Position numbers and translations under genes: made by a program
Notes under the pieces: generated by a model
Seen by the model: only the letters and a program-made list of their open reading frames with translations
Told to the model about the DNA's origin: nothing
Databases searched by the model: none
From: Amaranthus tricolor
Lineage: Eukaryota > Streptophyta > Magnoliopsida > Caryophyllales > Amaranthaceae
Length of the DNA stretch: 64,000 bases
Direction of reading: 5' to 3'
NCBI RefSeq assembly: GCF_026212465.1
Contig: NC_080061.1
Location: 22,148,787-22,212,786 of the forward strand
Shown: positions 15,211 to 26,900 of the stretch, in pieces
Numbering within the stretch: the stretch's first letter is position 1
Layout: every line of letters starts with the position of its first letter

Positions 15211-18200
15211 AACACTTTCTCGCATAAAGTTTTTCAAGCTTGGTTTGTTTTGCACGAAACATGGAACCCAAAACTATTTAGTTTATATTATTGCGTTGAA
15301 AAGGTAAGACTTGGAAACAATAGTCATGTACCTGAAATTACGTGCTAGGTGCGTTTTTAATGTTTGTTATATTTTTTTGGCTCTTTCCTGCATAAAGTGG
15401 TTCAAACTTGGTTTGTTTCGCACAAAACTTTGCACACAATACTATTTGGTATAAATTATGGTGTTGAAATGGTTAGAATCGAACAATAGTCATATTCTTG
15501 AAATTACGTGTTAAGTTGTTTTTTAAGGTTTTTTGTTACGTTCTCTTGTAAAAGTGTTAAAACTTGGTTTGATTGCCACGAAACTCGGCACAGAACACTA
15601 TGGCTGTAGATATCATTGTGTTGAAATGGTTATAATCCAAAACGATAGTCATATGTTTGAAATTACGTGTTAAGTTGCGTTTTTAAGGTATTTTAAGATT
15701 TTTTGGACCTTTCTCGCATAAAATGGTTCCACTTCGGTTTGTTTTGCAACAAACAAGGCACACAACACTATTTGGTACATATTATTCTGTTGAAACGGTT
15801 AGAATCGAAAACAATAGTCATATTCTTAAAATTACGTGCTAAGTTGCTTTTTAAAGGTTTTTTGTTAATTTCTCGCGTAAAATGGTTAAAACTTGATTTG
15901 ATTTCCACGAAACTCGGCACATAACACTATGGTTGTAGATATTACTATGTTGAAATGGTTATTCTCCAAAACAATTGTCATATGTTTGAAATTACGTGTT
16001 AAGTTGCATTTTTAAGGTATTTTCAGCTTTTTTGGCCCTTTCTCGTATAAAAAGGTTCCAATTCGATTTGTTTTGCAACAAACAAGGCACACAACACTAT
16101 TTGGTAGATATTATTGTGTTGAAATTGTCAGAAACGAAAACAATTGTCATATGCTTGAAATTACGTGTTAAATTGCGTTTTTAATGTTTTTTATATTTTT
16201 TGGCACTTTCTCGCACAAAGTGGTTCCAACTCGGTTTCTTTGGCACGAAACTTTGCAAACAACACTATTTGGTATATATTATTGTGTTGAAATGTTTAGA
16301 ATTTAAAATAACAGTCATATGCTTGAAATTACGTGCTAAGTTGCATTTTAAAGGTTTTCTAAGCTTTTTTGGCACATTCTCGAAAAAAGTAGTTCAAACT
16401 TGGTTGGTCTTCCACGAAACATGGCACACAACACTATTTAGCTTATATCATTGTGTTGAAATGGATAAACTCGGAAACAAAAGTCATGCACCTTAAATTA
16501 CGTGCTAAGTTGCTTTTTTAACGTCTGTTATATTTTTTTGGCACTTTCTCGAATAAAGTTGTTCAAACTTGGTTTGTTTCGCACGAAATTTGGCACACAA
16601 CACTATTTGGAATAAATTATGGTATTGAAATGCTTAGAATCCAAAACAATAGTCATATGCTTGAAATTACGTGCTAATTTGCTTTTTAAAACTTTTTTTT
16701 AGCTTTTTTAGCACTTTCTCGTATAAAGTGGTTGTAATTTGGTTTGATTGGCAAAAAACAAGGCACACAACACTATCTAGTATATATTATTGTGTTAAAA
16801 TGGTCAGAATAGAAAACAATAGTCATATTCTTGAAATTACGTGCTAAATTTCTTTTTTAAGGTTTTTTGTTACTTTCTTGCGTAAAAGGGTTAAAACTTG
16901 GTTTGATTGCCACGGAACTCGGCACACAACACTATGGTTCTGAATATTATTGTGTTGAAATGGTTATAATCCAAAACAATAGTCATATGCTTGAAATAAC
17001 GTGTTCATTTGCGTTTTTAAGGTATTTTAAGCTTTTTTGGCACTTTCTCGCATAAAATGGTTTCAACTCGGTTTATTTTGCAACAAACAAGGAACACAAC
17101 ACTATTTGGTATATATTATTGTGTTAAAATGGTTAGAATCGAAAATAATTGTCATACGCTTGAAATTACGTGCTAAGTTGCTTTATTGATGTTTTTTTTA
17201 GCTTTTTTCGCAGTTTCTCGCATAATGTTGTTAAAACTTGGTTCGTTTTTGCACGAAACACGGCACCCAACACTATTTAGTTTATATTATTGTGTTGAAA
17301 TGGTTAGACTCGAAAACAATAATCATGTACTTGAAATTACGTGCTAAATTGCGTTTTTAATGTTTTTTAAAGTTTTTTGGCATATTCTCGCATAAAGTGG
17401 TTCAAAATTGGTTTGTTTCGCACGAAACATGGCGCACAACACTATTTGGTATAAATTATTGTGTTGAAATGGTTAGAATCGAAAACAATAGTCATATGCT
17501 TGAAATTACGTGCTATGTTGCGTTTTTAATGTTTTAAATATATTTTTGGCACTTTCTCGCATAAAGTGGTTCCAAGTCGGTTTGTTTGGCATGAAACTTT
17601 GCAAACAACACTATTTGGTATATTTTATTGTGTTGAAATGTTTAGAATTTAAAAGAATAGTCATATGCTTGAAATTACTTGCTAAGTTGCATTTTTAAGG
17701 TTTTCCTTTGCTTTTTGGCAATTTTTCGAATAAAGTAGTTCAAACTTGGTTTGTCTTGCACGAAACATTGCACATAACACTACTTAGTTTATATTATTGT
17801 GTTGAAATGGTTAGACTCAGAAATAAAATTCATGTACCCGAAATTACGTGCTATGTTGAGTTTTTAATGTTTGTTATATTTTTTTGGCACTTTCTCGAAT
17901 AAAATGGTTCAAACTTGGTTTGTTTCGCACGAAACTTGGCACACAACATTATTTTGAATAAATTATGGTGTTGAAACTTTTAGAATCGAAAAAAATAGTC
18001 ATATGATTGAAATTAAATGCTAAGTTGCTTTTTTAAAGTTTTTTTTAGCTATTTTAGCTCTTTAAAGCATAAAGTTGTTCAAACGTGGTTTGTTTTGCAC
18101 GTAACATTGCACCCAACTCTATTTAGTTTATATTATTGTGTTGAAATGGTTAGACTCAGAAACAATAGTCATGTACCTGAAATTACGTGCTAAGTTGTGT

Positions 18201-18469
18201 TTTTAGTGTTTTTTATATTTTTTTGGCACTTTCTCGCATTAAGTTAATCAAACTTGGTTTGTTTCGCACGAAACTTAGCACACAGCACTATTTGGTATGT
18301 ATTGTTGTGTTGAAATGGTTAGAATCGAAAACAATAGTCATATGCTTGAAATTACGTTCTAAGTTGCTTTTTTAAAGTTTTTTTTACTTCTTTTAGCACA
18401 TTCTCGCATAAAGTAGTTCAAACTTGGTTTTTTTGGCAACAAACAAGGCACACAACACTATTTGGTATA

Positions 18470-18482
18470 CACTAGTGGAAAA
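18470..18482 (+). repeat. CACTA left terminal inverted repeat (13 bp)
   Basis: CACTAGTGGAAAA matches the reverse complement of the right end (30299-30311) over 13 bp without mismatch. CACTA superfamily transposases cut at such CACTA/G ends. Confidence 0.95.
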
Positions 18483-18502
18483 TAATGTATTTGCTACTCA
18501 TC

Positions 18503-18818
18503 ATTTGCTACGGTTTTTGTGTATTGGCAGCAAAAAATAGGAAAATGTATCAGAAATAAATATATATATTCTAATTGCTGCAGTTTTCCAATTGACTGCA
18601 GCAAATAACCTTTCACACTGCATTAATTGCTCCAATTTTTCCACAACCGCAGCAAATAACTCTTAAAAATTAGATTAATTGCTCCGGTTTTGATTAAACC
18701 GCAGCAAATATATCTTCATGAAAATGCTAATTGCTCCGGTTTTGCTTGAACCGCAGCAAATTATCCTTCACAAAATTTCTTATTGCTCCGGTTTTGTTTT
18801 GAACCGCAGCAAATGACC
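18503..18818 (+). repeat. 5' subterminal hairpin repeats, five at 52-bp spacing
   Basis: Five units begin ATTGCT at 18574, 18626, 18678, 18730 and 18782, exactly 52 bp apart. In each, TTGCTCCGGTTTTG (or a variant) is followed by an inverted partner such as AACCGCAGCAAAT, so each unit can form a hairpin. A degenerate sixth unit lies near 18503-18537 (TTTGCTACGG to GGCAGCAAA). In En/Spm, short subterminal repeats bind the TNPA-type accessory protein, and these are the likely equivalent. The regular spacing is stricter than in the 3' cluster. Confidence 0.88.
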
Positions 18819-19979
18819 GTTGGACAAAATTTTTGCAAAACCCGCCAGTTTCTTTTTTATTCACATATCCCTTCTCAAATACGTTTATACAGTTTGCTTT
18901 GTTCCTCATTGAAAAAACGCTTCATCTTCATCTTCTTTTGCTTCGTTCCTCTTCTTCATCTTCACAAACGTATAAGATTAAGCATCAAGATTTGTGTTCG
19001 TTTCTTGTGTTCATCTTCATTTTCACAAACGGTCATTTTCTGTTTTTCATCATTCTTGTTGTTGTTCATCTTCACAAACGGTCATTTGCTGTTGTTCATC
19101 ATTCTTAGCTTGTTGCTGTTCATCTTCACAAACGCTTTCTGAAGATAAATCCTTGCTGCTGTTCTTGTTCATCATCAAACTTTGAATTTTCACAAACCCC
19201 TACTATTCTTCTACTATGTTCTTGTTCATCATCATCATCATCATTTTTCAATCATACTTAATGTGAATGGGATGTAGGGGGCATAATGATAATAATAACA
19301 TACATGATGCCTTAAAAATCACTTCCTTGTTCTAGTTTTTTTACCGTCATTAACCCATAAAAATCAATTAATATCACAAAAATAAAAGACAAAAATTCTT
19401 CTTCAAAACTCACGAATTTAGTAATTTAGTTAAAAATGTGGTTTTTTAATTAATTATTTGCATATTTAGTAATTATATGTGAATGTGGTTTGTGTGTGGT
19501 TTGTAAATTAGGTTTAAATTTATCGTACTTTATGAATGTGTATGTTGTTGTTGTTTTTAAGTTTTAAATTTATCATATATATCATATTTTGTTATATTTT
19601 TAAGTAATTTCTTCATTTTATTTATGAATGTGTGTGGTTTTTAAGTTTTAAATTTATTGTAATTTTTTTTCTAGTTTGTAAATTAGGTTTAATTAGGGTT
19701 GTTTATGGTTAAATGAATGAGTTGTTGAGATGAATGTTAATTAGTTGTCCAAGTTTATGAATGTGATTTTATTTTTATAGTTTTTATATGAATATTAATT
19801 ATGGTTACTACAATAACATCATTTGGACAGTTTAAAAAACATTGTGTTATTATTTGGGTTAATTAGTGGTAAATGAATGATTATTACTTAATTTTGTGGT
19901 TAGTTAGAGTTCATTAAGTATATATGTTTAAAAGTTGTGTATTAATTTTGTTTTGAATCAATTAATCACACTAATTAGG
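18819..19979 (+). promoter_or_regulatory. CACTA 5' leader and promoter region
   Basis: This non-coding stretch lies between the subterminal repeats and the transposase. The segment 18900-19200 is pyrimidine-rich, with a degenerate repeated phrase TTCATCTTCACAAACG near 18955, 19010, 19066 and 19118, typical of a plant 5' UTR. A short ATC microsatellite lies near 19229-19243. The rest is AT-rich. Short open frames across the CT-rich part overlap in three frames and resemble nothing, so I do not call a gene. No TATA box or start site can be fixed by eye. Confidence 0.5.
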
Positions 19980-22900
19980 ATGACAAACGATCGTTCTTGG
20001 ATGTATGGAAGCATTGAATCGTCGAAATTTATTGATGGCGTATTAGAATTTTGTAGTATTGCGGTTGAACATCAAGTTAGGACGGGGGGAGTTGGTTTTA
20101 TTGCCCATGTGTCAGTTGTGGCAATGTATCATAGGTAGATAGTGTTGATATACTTAAGGAGCACATACTTCGATGTGGGTTTAGGCCTCAATATCATGTT
20201 TGGGTTTGGCATGGTGAGGAGAGAGTTTACAAAGAGAAAAGTGTTGTTGAGGACGTCAATAATGTGGTCGATGTCAATGAGGATGTAGTAGATCATGTTG
20301 ATAGGTATGAGACAGATGAAGAGAATGTCGATGAGGATGTGGATCGTGTTGATGAGATGATGGACGGAGTCGAGGATGAGTTAGGAAAACGTCCTTGTGT
20401 TTTTGACTTGTTGACAGAGGATTCTCAAAAGCCTTTGTACCCTGGATATACAAAGTTCACCAAACTAACAGCAGTGTTGGAAATTTTCAACATTAAGTCA
20501 AAGTTCAATTGGAGTGACGCTAGTTTCACAATGTTATTAGAAGCGTTAGGTGAGATGCTTCCTGAGGGAAATGAACTTCCAAAGTCGACATATTATGCCA
20601 AGAAGCTCATGTGTCCTTTCGGCTTAGAGTACCAGAAGATTCATGTATGTTCGAATGATTGTGTGTTGTATCGGAATGAAAACGAGAACTTAGAAGAGTG
20701 TCCTAGTTGTGGGTTATCGCGCTACAAGCGTAAAGGGGCTCGGGATGCTAAAGGGCCCCCGGCTAAGGTATTTTGGTATCTTCCAATAATACCTAGATTC
20801 AAGCGCTTGTTTTTTATAAAGAAAGATGCGTTAAATTTGATGTGGCATGCAGATAGGGTAAAGAAAGGTCACTTGCTCACACATCCATTTGATTCTCCGG
20901 AGTGGAAGAGTATTGATAGGTTGCATAAGACCTTTGAGGAATAGGTTCGTAATTTAAGGCTCGGACTGTGTACGGAAGGAATGAACCCATTCGGCAATCT
21001 TAGATGTCAAAATAGTACTTGGTCGGTACTTTTAGTGATCTATAATTTGCCACCTTGGTTGTGTATGAAGCGTAAGTACATAATGCTTTCGCTTTTTATC
21101 TCGGGTCCTAAACAACCTGGCAATGACATAGATGTGTATCTTGCACCTCTCGTTGAGGATTTGAGAAAGATGTGGGATGAAGGCATTTCAGTGTTTGATG
21201 CATATGCTAATGAGGAGTTCACCTTGCGTGCAATGCTTTTATGCACCATTAATGATTTTCCGGCATATGGCAACTTATCGGGGTATAAGAACAAAGGGAA
21301 CAAAGCATGCCTAATATGTATCGATGACATGGAATCCACGTGGATTCCTAAGTGCAAACACGTATTCATGCACCATCGAAAGTTCCTCCCACGAGACCAC
21401 CAATTTCGTAAGAAGAAGAAGTTGTTCCACGGGGAGGTTGAGGACCGTGTAGCTCGTCGACCGTTGACCGGTTATGAGGTTTATGAACAGGTTAAGGGAG
21501 TTGAGACTGTATTTGGTAAAACGGGGCAAGTGCAAGGGGGTGAAGACCGATTATGGAAAAAAGAATCAATCTTTTGGAAGCTTCCATATTGGAGAGATCT
21601 ACAGGTTAGGCATTGTCTTGACATTATGCATATAGAGAAAAATGTATGCGATGCCATACTCAGAACTCTCATGAACATCCCGGGTAAGACAAAGGATGTT
21701 AGGGCCTTGCGAGATTAGTTTGAATGTAAGGGTCTTCGTCCGGAGTTGTGGGCACATGTTAAGGTGAGTAAGAAAAGAAATAGAGCTGACGAAGTTGGTG
21801 GCAGTAAGAAGAAGATGAGTAATGACAAAGTTTATTTGCCTAGCAGAGAAGCGGACATTTTGTGAGTGTTTGTATGGCATTAAGGTTCCGTCTGGGTACT
21901 CATCCAACATGAAGAGATTTGTGAGCCTAAATGGTGAGCTGAAGTTGGGAAGCATGAAATCTCACGATTGCCATGTAATGATGCAAGTGTTCTTACCAAT
22001 TGCAATCCGTGGAATACTGCCAAAACATGTGAGATATGCTATTACCGAGCTATGTTCGTTCTTCAACACAATTTGTAGTAAATTTCTTGATCCCTTTAAA
22101 CTTGATGCACTTCAACTCGACGTGATTGTAACTTTATGCAAGTTTGAGATGTATTTTCCTCCTTCTTTCTTTGACATAATGGTTCATCTTATTGTCCATC
22201 TCGTTCGTGAGATCAAGCTTTTGGGTCCAGTTTTTTTAAGGTGGTGTTATCCTTTTGAAAGACACATGGGTGTTTTACAAAACAAGGTGAGGAATCCAGC
22301 ACAACCTGAGGGTAGTATGATTCAAGGCACTGTAAGCGATGAGAATAGTAACTTTATAGCCGAGTATTTGGCCATGGCAAAGCCTATTAGACTTCCCACC
22401 TCTAGACATGAAAGAAGGTTTGAGGGAAAAGGAACAATTGGCTCCAAATCGGTCACACCACCTCGAGAAAACCTTCTACATGCACACTTGTATGTGTTGC
22501 ATCATATTCCGGAAGTTCATCCTTTTTTGAGTGAGCATTTTGATATATTGGGCGCAAAACATCCTTCTAAAGGGGATAGGGCATTGACGCAGTTGCATAA
22601 CAAGACGTTTATTAATTGGTTTCATAATCGAGTAATATGTGAAGAACTCAATGGTGTATCCGAAATTGTTAAGTGGTTAGCTTTTGGTCCTCGTGATGAT
22701 GTCAACAAATATGAGGGTTACGATGTCAATGGCTTCACATTTTGGACTGAGGGTCAAGACAAGAAGTCATCGTATCTGCAAAATAGTGGAGTTTCTATTT
22801 TGGCGTCATCTACATTTTACGCAAGTGCGAAGGATCAAGCGCCGGTTGATGCTAAATTGGTATACTACGGGCGGGTACATGAAATATGGGAGGTTGACTA

Positions 22901-23276
22901 CTCTACTTTCAATATTGGTCTTTTCAAATGTAAGTGGGTAGATAATAATAGACGATGCATAAAAAATGACGACCCTTGTGGATTCACTCTTGTAGACTTA
23001 GCTCGTTTGCGTGATAGTGAGGAGCCATTCATAATAGCCACATAAGCCAAGCAAGTATTCTACATTGTAGACCCGTCTGATAAAAAATGGTCTATTGTTG
23101 TACCGGGAAAAAGAAGCATCCTTGGTATAGGTGATGTTGAGGATGAGGAATAATATGAAGTTTTTGAAGACTCCCCTCCCTTTATTAATCCAAAATCAGT
23201 GGATCAAGATGATGTAGATGATGTAGATGTTGGTTATATGCGTGTAGATCACACGGAAGGAATACATTTGAATTAA
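19980..23276 (+). pseudogene. TNP2-type CACTA transposase (TNPD-like), disabled
   Basis: This gene would encode the catalytic transposase. The ATG at 19980 opens a transposase-associated domain (DRSWMY; then FYCPCVSCGN; then WVWHGEERVY) with no internal intron apparent. The TNP2/Transposase_21 domain follows: YPGYTKFTKL, CSNDCVLYRNENENLEECP, RLGLCTEGMNPFGNLR, ISGPKQPGNDIDVYLAPL and HCLDIMHIEKNVCDAIL. Then come DUF4218 (YFPPSFFDIMVHLIVHLV, RWCYPFERHMG) and DUF4216 (YYGRVHEIWEVDY, LFKCKWVDNN). Breaks are a frameshift at or after the six-G run 20084-20089, stops at 20132, 20942, 21716, 23043 and 23151, and a frameshift near 21835-21850. Reading resumes in the family frame after each break, so these are lesions, not introns. 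The usual TDG before NPFG reads TEG here. The natural end is probably the TAA at 23274. Confidence 0.92.
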
Positions 23277-23288
23277 GTGATTCACAAG

Positions 23289-23467
23289 GTATGAATTTAA
23301 AGCTTTTTAATGTTTTTTTTGCATTTGGTTTGTTTTGAATGAAACTTTGCACATAACACTATTTGTTATATATTATTGTGTTGAACGTATTAGAATTGTA
23401 AATCATAGTCATATTCTTAATATTACTTACCTTATGTTCTAATATATTTCTATTCATACTCTTTCAG
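23289..23467 (+). repeat. Single satellite monomer inside a putative intron
   Basis: Between the transposase and the second gene lies a putative intron (AAG|GTATGA to CTTTCAG|GTACTG). Its core, 23301-23428, is one diverged monomer of the window's satellite, with landmarks in order: TTTTTAATGTTTTTTTTGC, TTTGGTTTGTTTTG, GAAACTTTGCACATAACAC, TATTTGTTATATATTATTG, TGTTGAAC, TTAGAATTG and CATAGTCATATTCTT. It is a single copy, separate from the array in the later intron, and resembles the beta type. Confidence 0.8.
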
Positions 23468-23480
23468 GTACTGATATACA

Positions 23481-25125
23481 ATGCATCTATTCAGAGACGA
23501 AATTGTCCCCGACATTGAGACCTCGGATAATGAGCATCGTAGTTATGAAAGCGAAGAGGACCAAATTGTGAGATACGAGCGTATGGCTGAAGATGCTCCA
23601 CCGATTGACAATGATTTTGAGATTGAAGACGCCCCACCAATGGATGCTCCCACTACCAGTAAGAAAAGAAAAGGGCGAGGTCCTACGAAAAACCTCAAAG
23701 TCACAGAACCCATGCATTTGGAATACAAAGCATTGGGTCAACCTTGCGGAAAATGGCGTAGGCAATATGGAAAACAAGTGGGTCTATATCCGCAAGCTTT
23801 CCATATTGCACGCATGGAACGAGGTTTCAGAGGGTTTGAAGAACTCTCTATGGAATGATACTGTGGTTAGCAACTTTACTATTTTTACTCATTTAGTTTC
23901 ATTTTAAAATTAATTTGATTGACAGTAATAAATATAAATTTTTTTTGTAGAATCTTTTCCACATCGAGAGCGATGAGGACAAGAAGAATGTGTTTTCTTT
24001 CAGCTGTTGCTGAAAGATTCAGAGATTTCAAATCCAAGCTAGTAACTGACTGGATTACGAAAAGGCGTGCCCGTACGACCAAAAAGGTCAAAACGGGAAA
24101 CGAAGGTGGAGAGCAATCACCTTCGAAGATGCCCTACGAAATATGGGGTCACATATCGAAGAGGGATTGGGAGGCCTTTGTTGCCAAAAGAACAACTTCC
24201 AAAGAAGTTGTAAGTATTTCATATTATATTATAGTTTACCAATTTGAATTTACTTCTTTTGATTCAGTCATTAAACTAATACATGACATTCGACTTCTAT
24301 TGACTAATTAGGAAAAGCGTGGTAAAGCTTCTGATTCTGCAAGCAAAAGCAAGTTTCACCATCGCTTGGGCCAGAAAACGTACGATGAGGTCCGAAAAGA
24401 GTGGGTGGATGCGTGTTTATACCCCCATCAAAGTTTATCCACGCCCTCATCTACGACTACCTCCGCATCCGTGAATACTCCTCCTAGAGATCGGGTGCGT
24501 GATTGGTATTGCGGGCTTCATTTCCGGAACGAAGAAGGTTGCTGATGCTGTGGTGAGTTTTGAAATTATTAAGTATATTCTTCATTTGTTTTGTATTCTT
24601 TGGCTTTGATGTACTTATACTAATTGCTATATATATCACTTTTTATTTGAACAGATGGGCTGAAAGGAAAAAGAAGCTACGGGGGAGTTCACCCCAAGAG
24701 GCAATATTGACGCATTGCATATGGTCTTAGGGAAAGACCACAGTGGGCGGGTAGTCAGAAAAAGAGGCGTCCGCGTGGGGTTACAGAAGGCATTCGGCAA
24801 AGAGTGTGTTGCTACTCAATCACGAACGGCGCTGCGGGATGAAGTAGCAACCCTCCGAGCGGAGATTACGAAGGACGTTCTCGCCGAGCTGGCCGTCGTG
24901 TTGCAGAAGATGGGAGCACACATTGTTGACTTGGCAAACCTGATTGTCGAGGATCAGGAAAGTCAACATGGGGATCCTAACGCTTCGATTGAGCCAGCAC
25001 CCGAGCCCATTACCCCCGTAGCACCCCAGCTCATTACTATTACCCATGAAGGGGAAAACCCCACACCGGAGAATATAAACTCCGTTGCTCAAAATTCGGA
25101 GCCAACTGCAGAGCCAGTGCTACAG
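23481..25125 (+). pseudogene. Ptta/En-Spm (Transposase_24-like) portion
   Basis: The acidic N-terminus (many E and D, residues 5-60) leads to KKRKGRGPTKN and then LGQPCGKWRRQYGKQVG, a typical Transposase_24 start. A frameshift near 23780 moves the match to RKLSILHAWNEV and GLKNSLWNDTV, where exon 1 ends at 23865. Exon 2 (from 23951) reads NLFHIESDEDKKN and SKLVTDWITKRRA, and exon 3 KFHHRLGQKTYDEVRKEWVD and DWYCGLHFRNE. Near 24537 about 10 expected residues are missing and the frame shifts, fusing into KKVADAV. Exon 4 (24655-25125) has a TGA at its third codon, then FTPRGNIDALHMVLGKDHSG and a helical segment rich in E, L and A near 24835-24920, then a proline-rich tail. The family is seen as TNPA-like DNA binding; the activity here is lost. 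Confidence 0.82.
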
Positions 25126-25994
25126 GTACATAGTTTTTAAATATATAATCACTTATTAATTTAAACTGCAACGCGTTTTAATATTTTATTATGATCCGTA
25201 TTATACTAAACGACACAATTTTCAGGAGGCGACTCCTTGTTCTCTTTTGCTGCCTCAGTTAGGTGTTGCTAGTGATGGCGACTTAACTGTGGTTGCATAT
25301 GGTGTATTCAACGCCTGTTACAAGTGGCCACATCAGTGTGGCCCTGGAAACTATTATAAAGGGGTTTGAAGATATCTCACTCTCGGTTCCAATACCAGCA
25401 TGGAGCCTTGAGAAACTCTCACACCCTCTAGGTAGTTTCATCACATGGCCATATGCTTGGGTCCGATTCACTAAAATGGTAAGAATCATTTGTACCTTAT
25501 TGTTTTTACTTTTTTAATTGCATGCTCACACTAATTTATTTGTATAAATTGAAATAGCAAAAGAGTCCAAAGGGATCTTGGAGAGAGGTCGGTTCCTCAG
25601 CAAAGGTGTCGACTGGGTCAAAGTCGATGCCAAGCACTCCAATTTTGACTGATGAGGAGCTAAAAGATCTCTCTCAAGATTGCAAATGGCTGCATTATTG
25701 TGCATCTCGCATAAGTGAGGAGGACTCACTCATTCTGAACCTGTTGAAGGAGCAATACTGCTTTTTAGAGAGCCCGTTTGTAATTATGGGTCCTAGTGAC
25801 ATCGGGCAATTTTTGAGAGGAGAGATGCTGAACGTAGCTCTTTTCCATGTCTACATGAGATGATGTTCATTATCTTACAAGTTAGGCATTGTTGTTTAAT
25901 TGTTTTAATAAAAATTAGATGGTTTTGTCCTGAGTCGATTTCGTGTAGTAAATGTGTAAATGATCCAGATGACGTTCGAGCATACATTCAGATT

Positions 25995-26159
25995 GCTTTG
26001 ACTAATTCCCTTGCATCTAAACACACGTTCATTCTGGCTCCATATGTAGAAGAGTAAGTTTTATTTTTGAAATTGAACTTATCTTTTGATTTTTAAAGTC
26101 ACCTAATCTCTAATTTGTTGAATGCTTTGACTAATTCCCTTGTATCTAAACGCACATTC
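25995..26159 (+). repeat. 37-bp exon segment duplicated 129 bp downstream
   Basis: GCTTTGACTAATTCCCTTG begins at 25995 inside the coding exon and again at 26124 inside what is now intron. The two 37-bp copies differ at 3 positions. The second copy lies where the missing His/Asp part of the protease would be expected, so the loss and the duplication may be one rearrangement. Confidence 0.85.
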
Positions 26160-26900
26160 AGAATGCGTACGTAATATTAATTATTTTACCAAGTTGATTT
26201 AATTAAGTGTTATATAGATATATAAATAGTATTACTTTTCCCATGCGTTTCAGCACAATGAAAAAAGTGCGTGGACAAATGGGATGTACATCCAGAGCTT
26301 CCAAAATGGACAGCAATAAAGGTACACTAATTCGATTTTATGCGTTTTTAACCGTTTTGGCACTTTCGCGCGTAAAGTAGCTCAAACTTGGTTTGTTTTG
26401 CACGAAACATGGCACACAACACTACTTGGTATATATTATTGTTTTGAAGTTGTTAGAATTGAAAATCGTAGTCATATGCTAGAAATTACGTGTTAAGTAG
26501 CGATTTTATACGTTCTTAAGCGTTTTTGTCAATTTCGCGCGTAAAGTAGCTCAAACTTGGTTTGTTATGCACGAAACTTGGCACAGAACACTATTTGGTA
26601 TATATTATTGTATTGAAGTGGTTAGAATTGAAAATCATAGTCATATGCTTGAAATTACGTGTTAAGTTACGATTTTATGCTTTTTAACCGTTTTTGGCAC
26701 TTTCGCGCGTAAAGTAGCTCAAACTTGATTTTTTTTGCACGAAACTTGGCACACAACACTATTTGGTATATATTATTGTGTTGAAGTTGTTAGAATTGAA
26801 AATCGTAGTCATATGCTGGAAATTACGTGTTAAGTTGCGATTTTATGCGTTTTTAACTGTTTTTAACTCTTTTGCGCATAAAGTAGCTCAAACTTGGTTT

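Larger units (their letters stand above)
1..18469. repeat. Satellite array, left block (old, diverged ~170-bp monomers)
   Basis: This block is a head-to-tail tandem array of monomers about 165-171 bp long; the anchor TTGAAA recurs near 1, 172, 341 and 511. Landmarks in each monomer are a T-rich tract, CACTTTCTCGCATAAAGTGG, a GTTTCGCACGAAAC dyad, CACAACACTATTTGGTA, ATTATTGTGTTGAAATGG and GAAATTACGTGCTAAGTTG. Two types alternate over much of the block. Type alpha has TTTTTTAGCAC, CACCCAACACTATTTAGTTT, AGACTCG and CATGTACTTG. Type beta has TATTTTTTTGGCAC, CACACAACACTATTTGGTAT, AGAATCG and CATATGCTTG. Neighbouring monomers differ a lot and some are truncated (for example near 12780-12870), which suggests an old, weakly homogenised block. 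No gene is present. The open frames on the plus strand come from the ~171-bp (57-codon) period. Confidence 0.95.

Noticed and set aside
1..18469. Regular direct repeats as a possible CRISPR array
   Set aside because: The whole 170-bp unit is repeated with no unique spacers, in a plant nuclear context.
18783..19185. Overlapping open frames upstream of the transposase
   Set aside because: Three frames are open at once over a CT-rich repeated leader; there is no similarity or start context, so it is a low-complexity 5' UTR.
20942..21718. Possibility that in-frame stops in the transposase mark introns or stop-codon recoding
   Set aside because: The family sequence continues directly after each stop in the same frame with no residues missing, no splice sites fit, and there are frameshifts too, so simple decay explains it.
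21040..21955. Several minus-strand open frames over the transposase
   Set aside because: They are shadows of the TNP2 reading frame on the plus strand, whose family motifs are clear.
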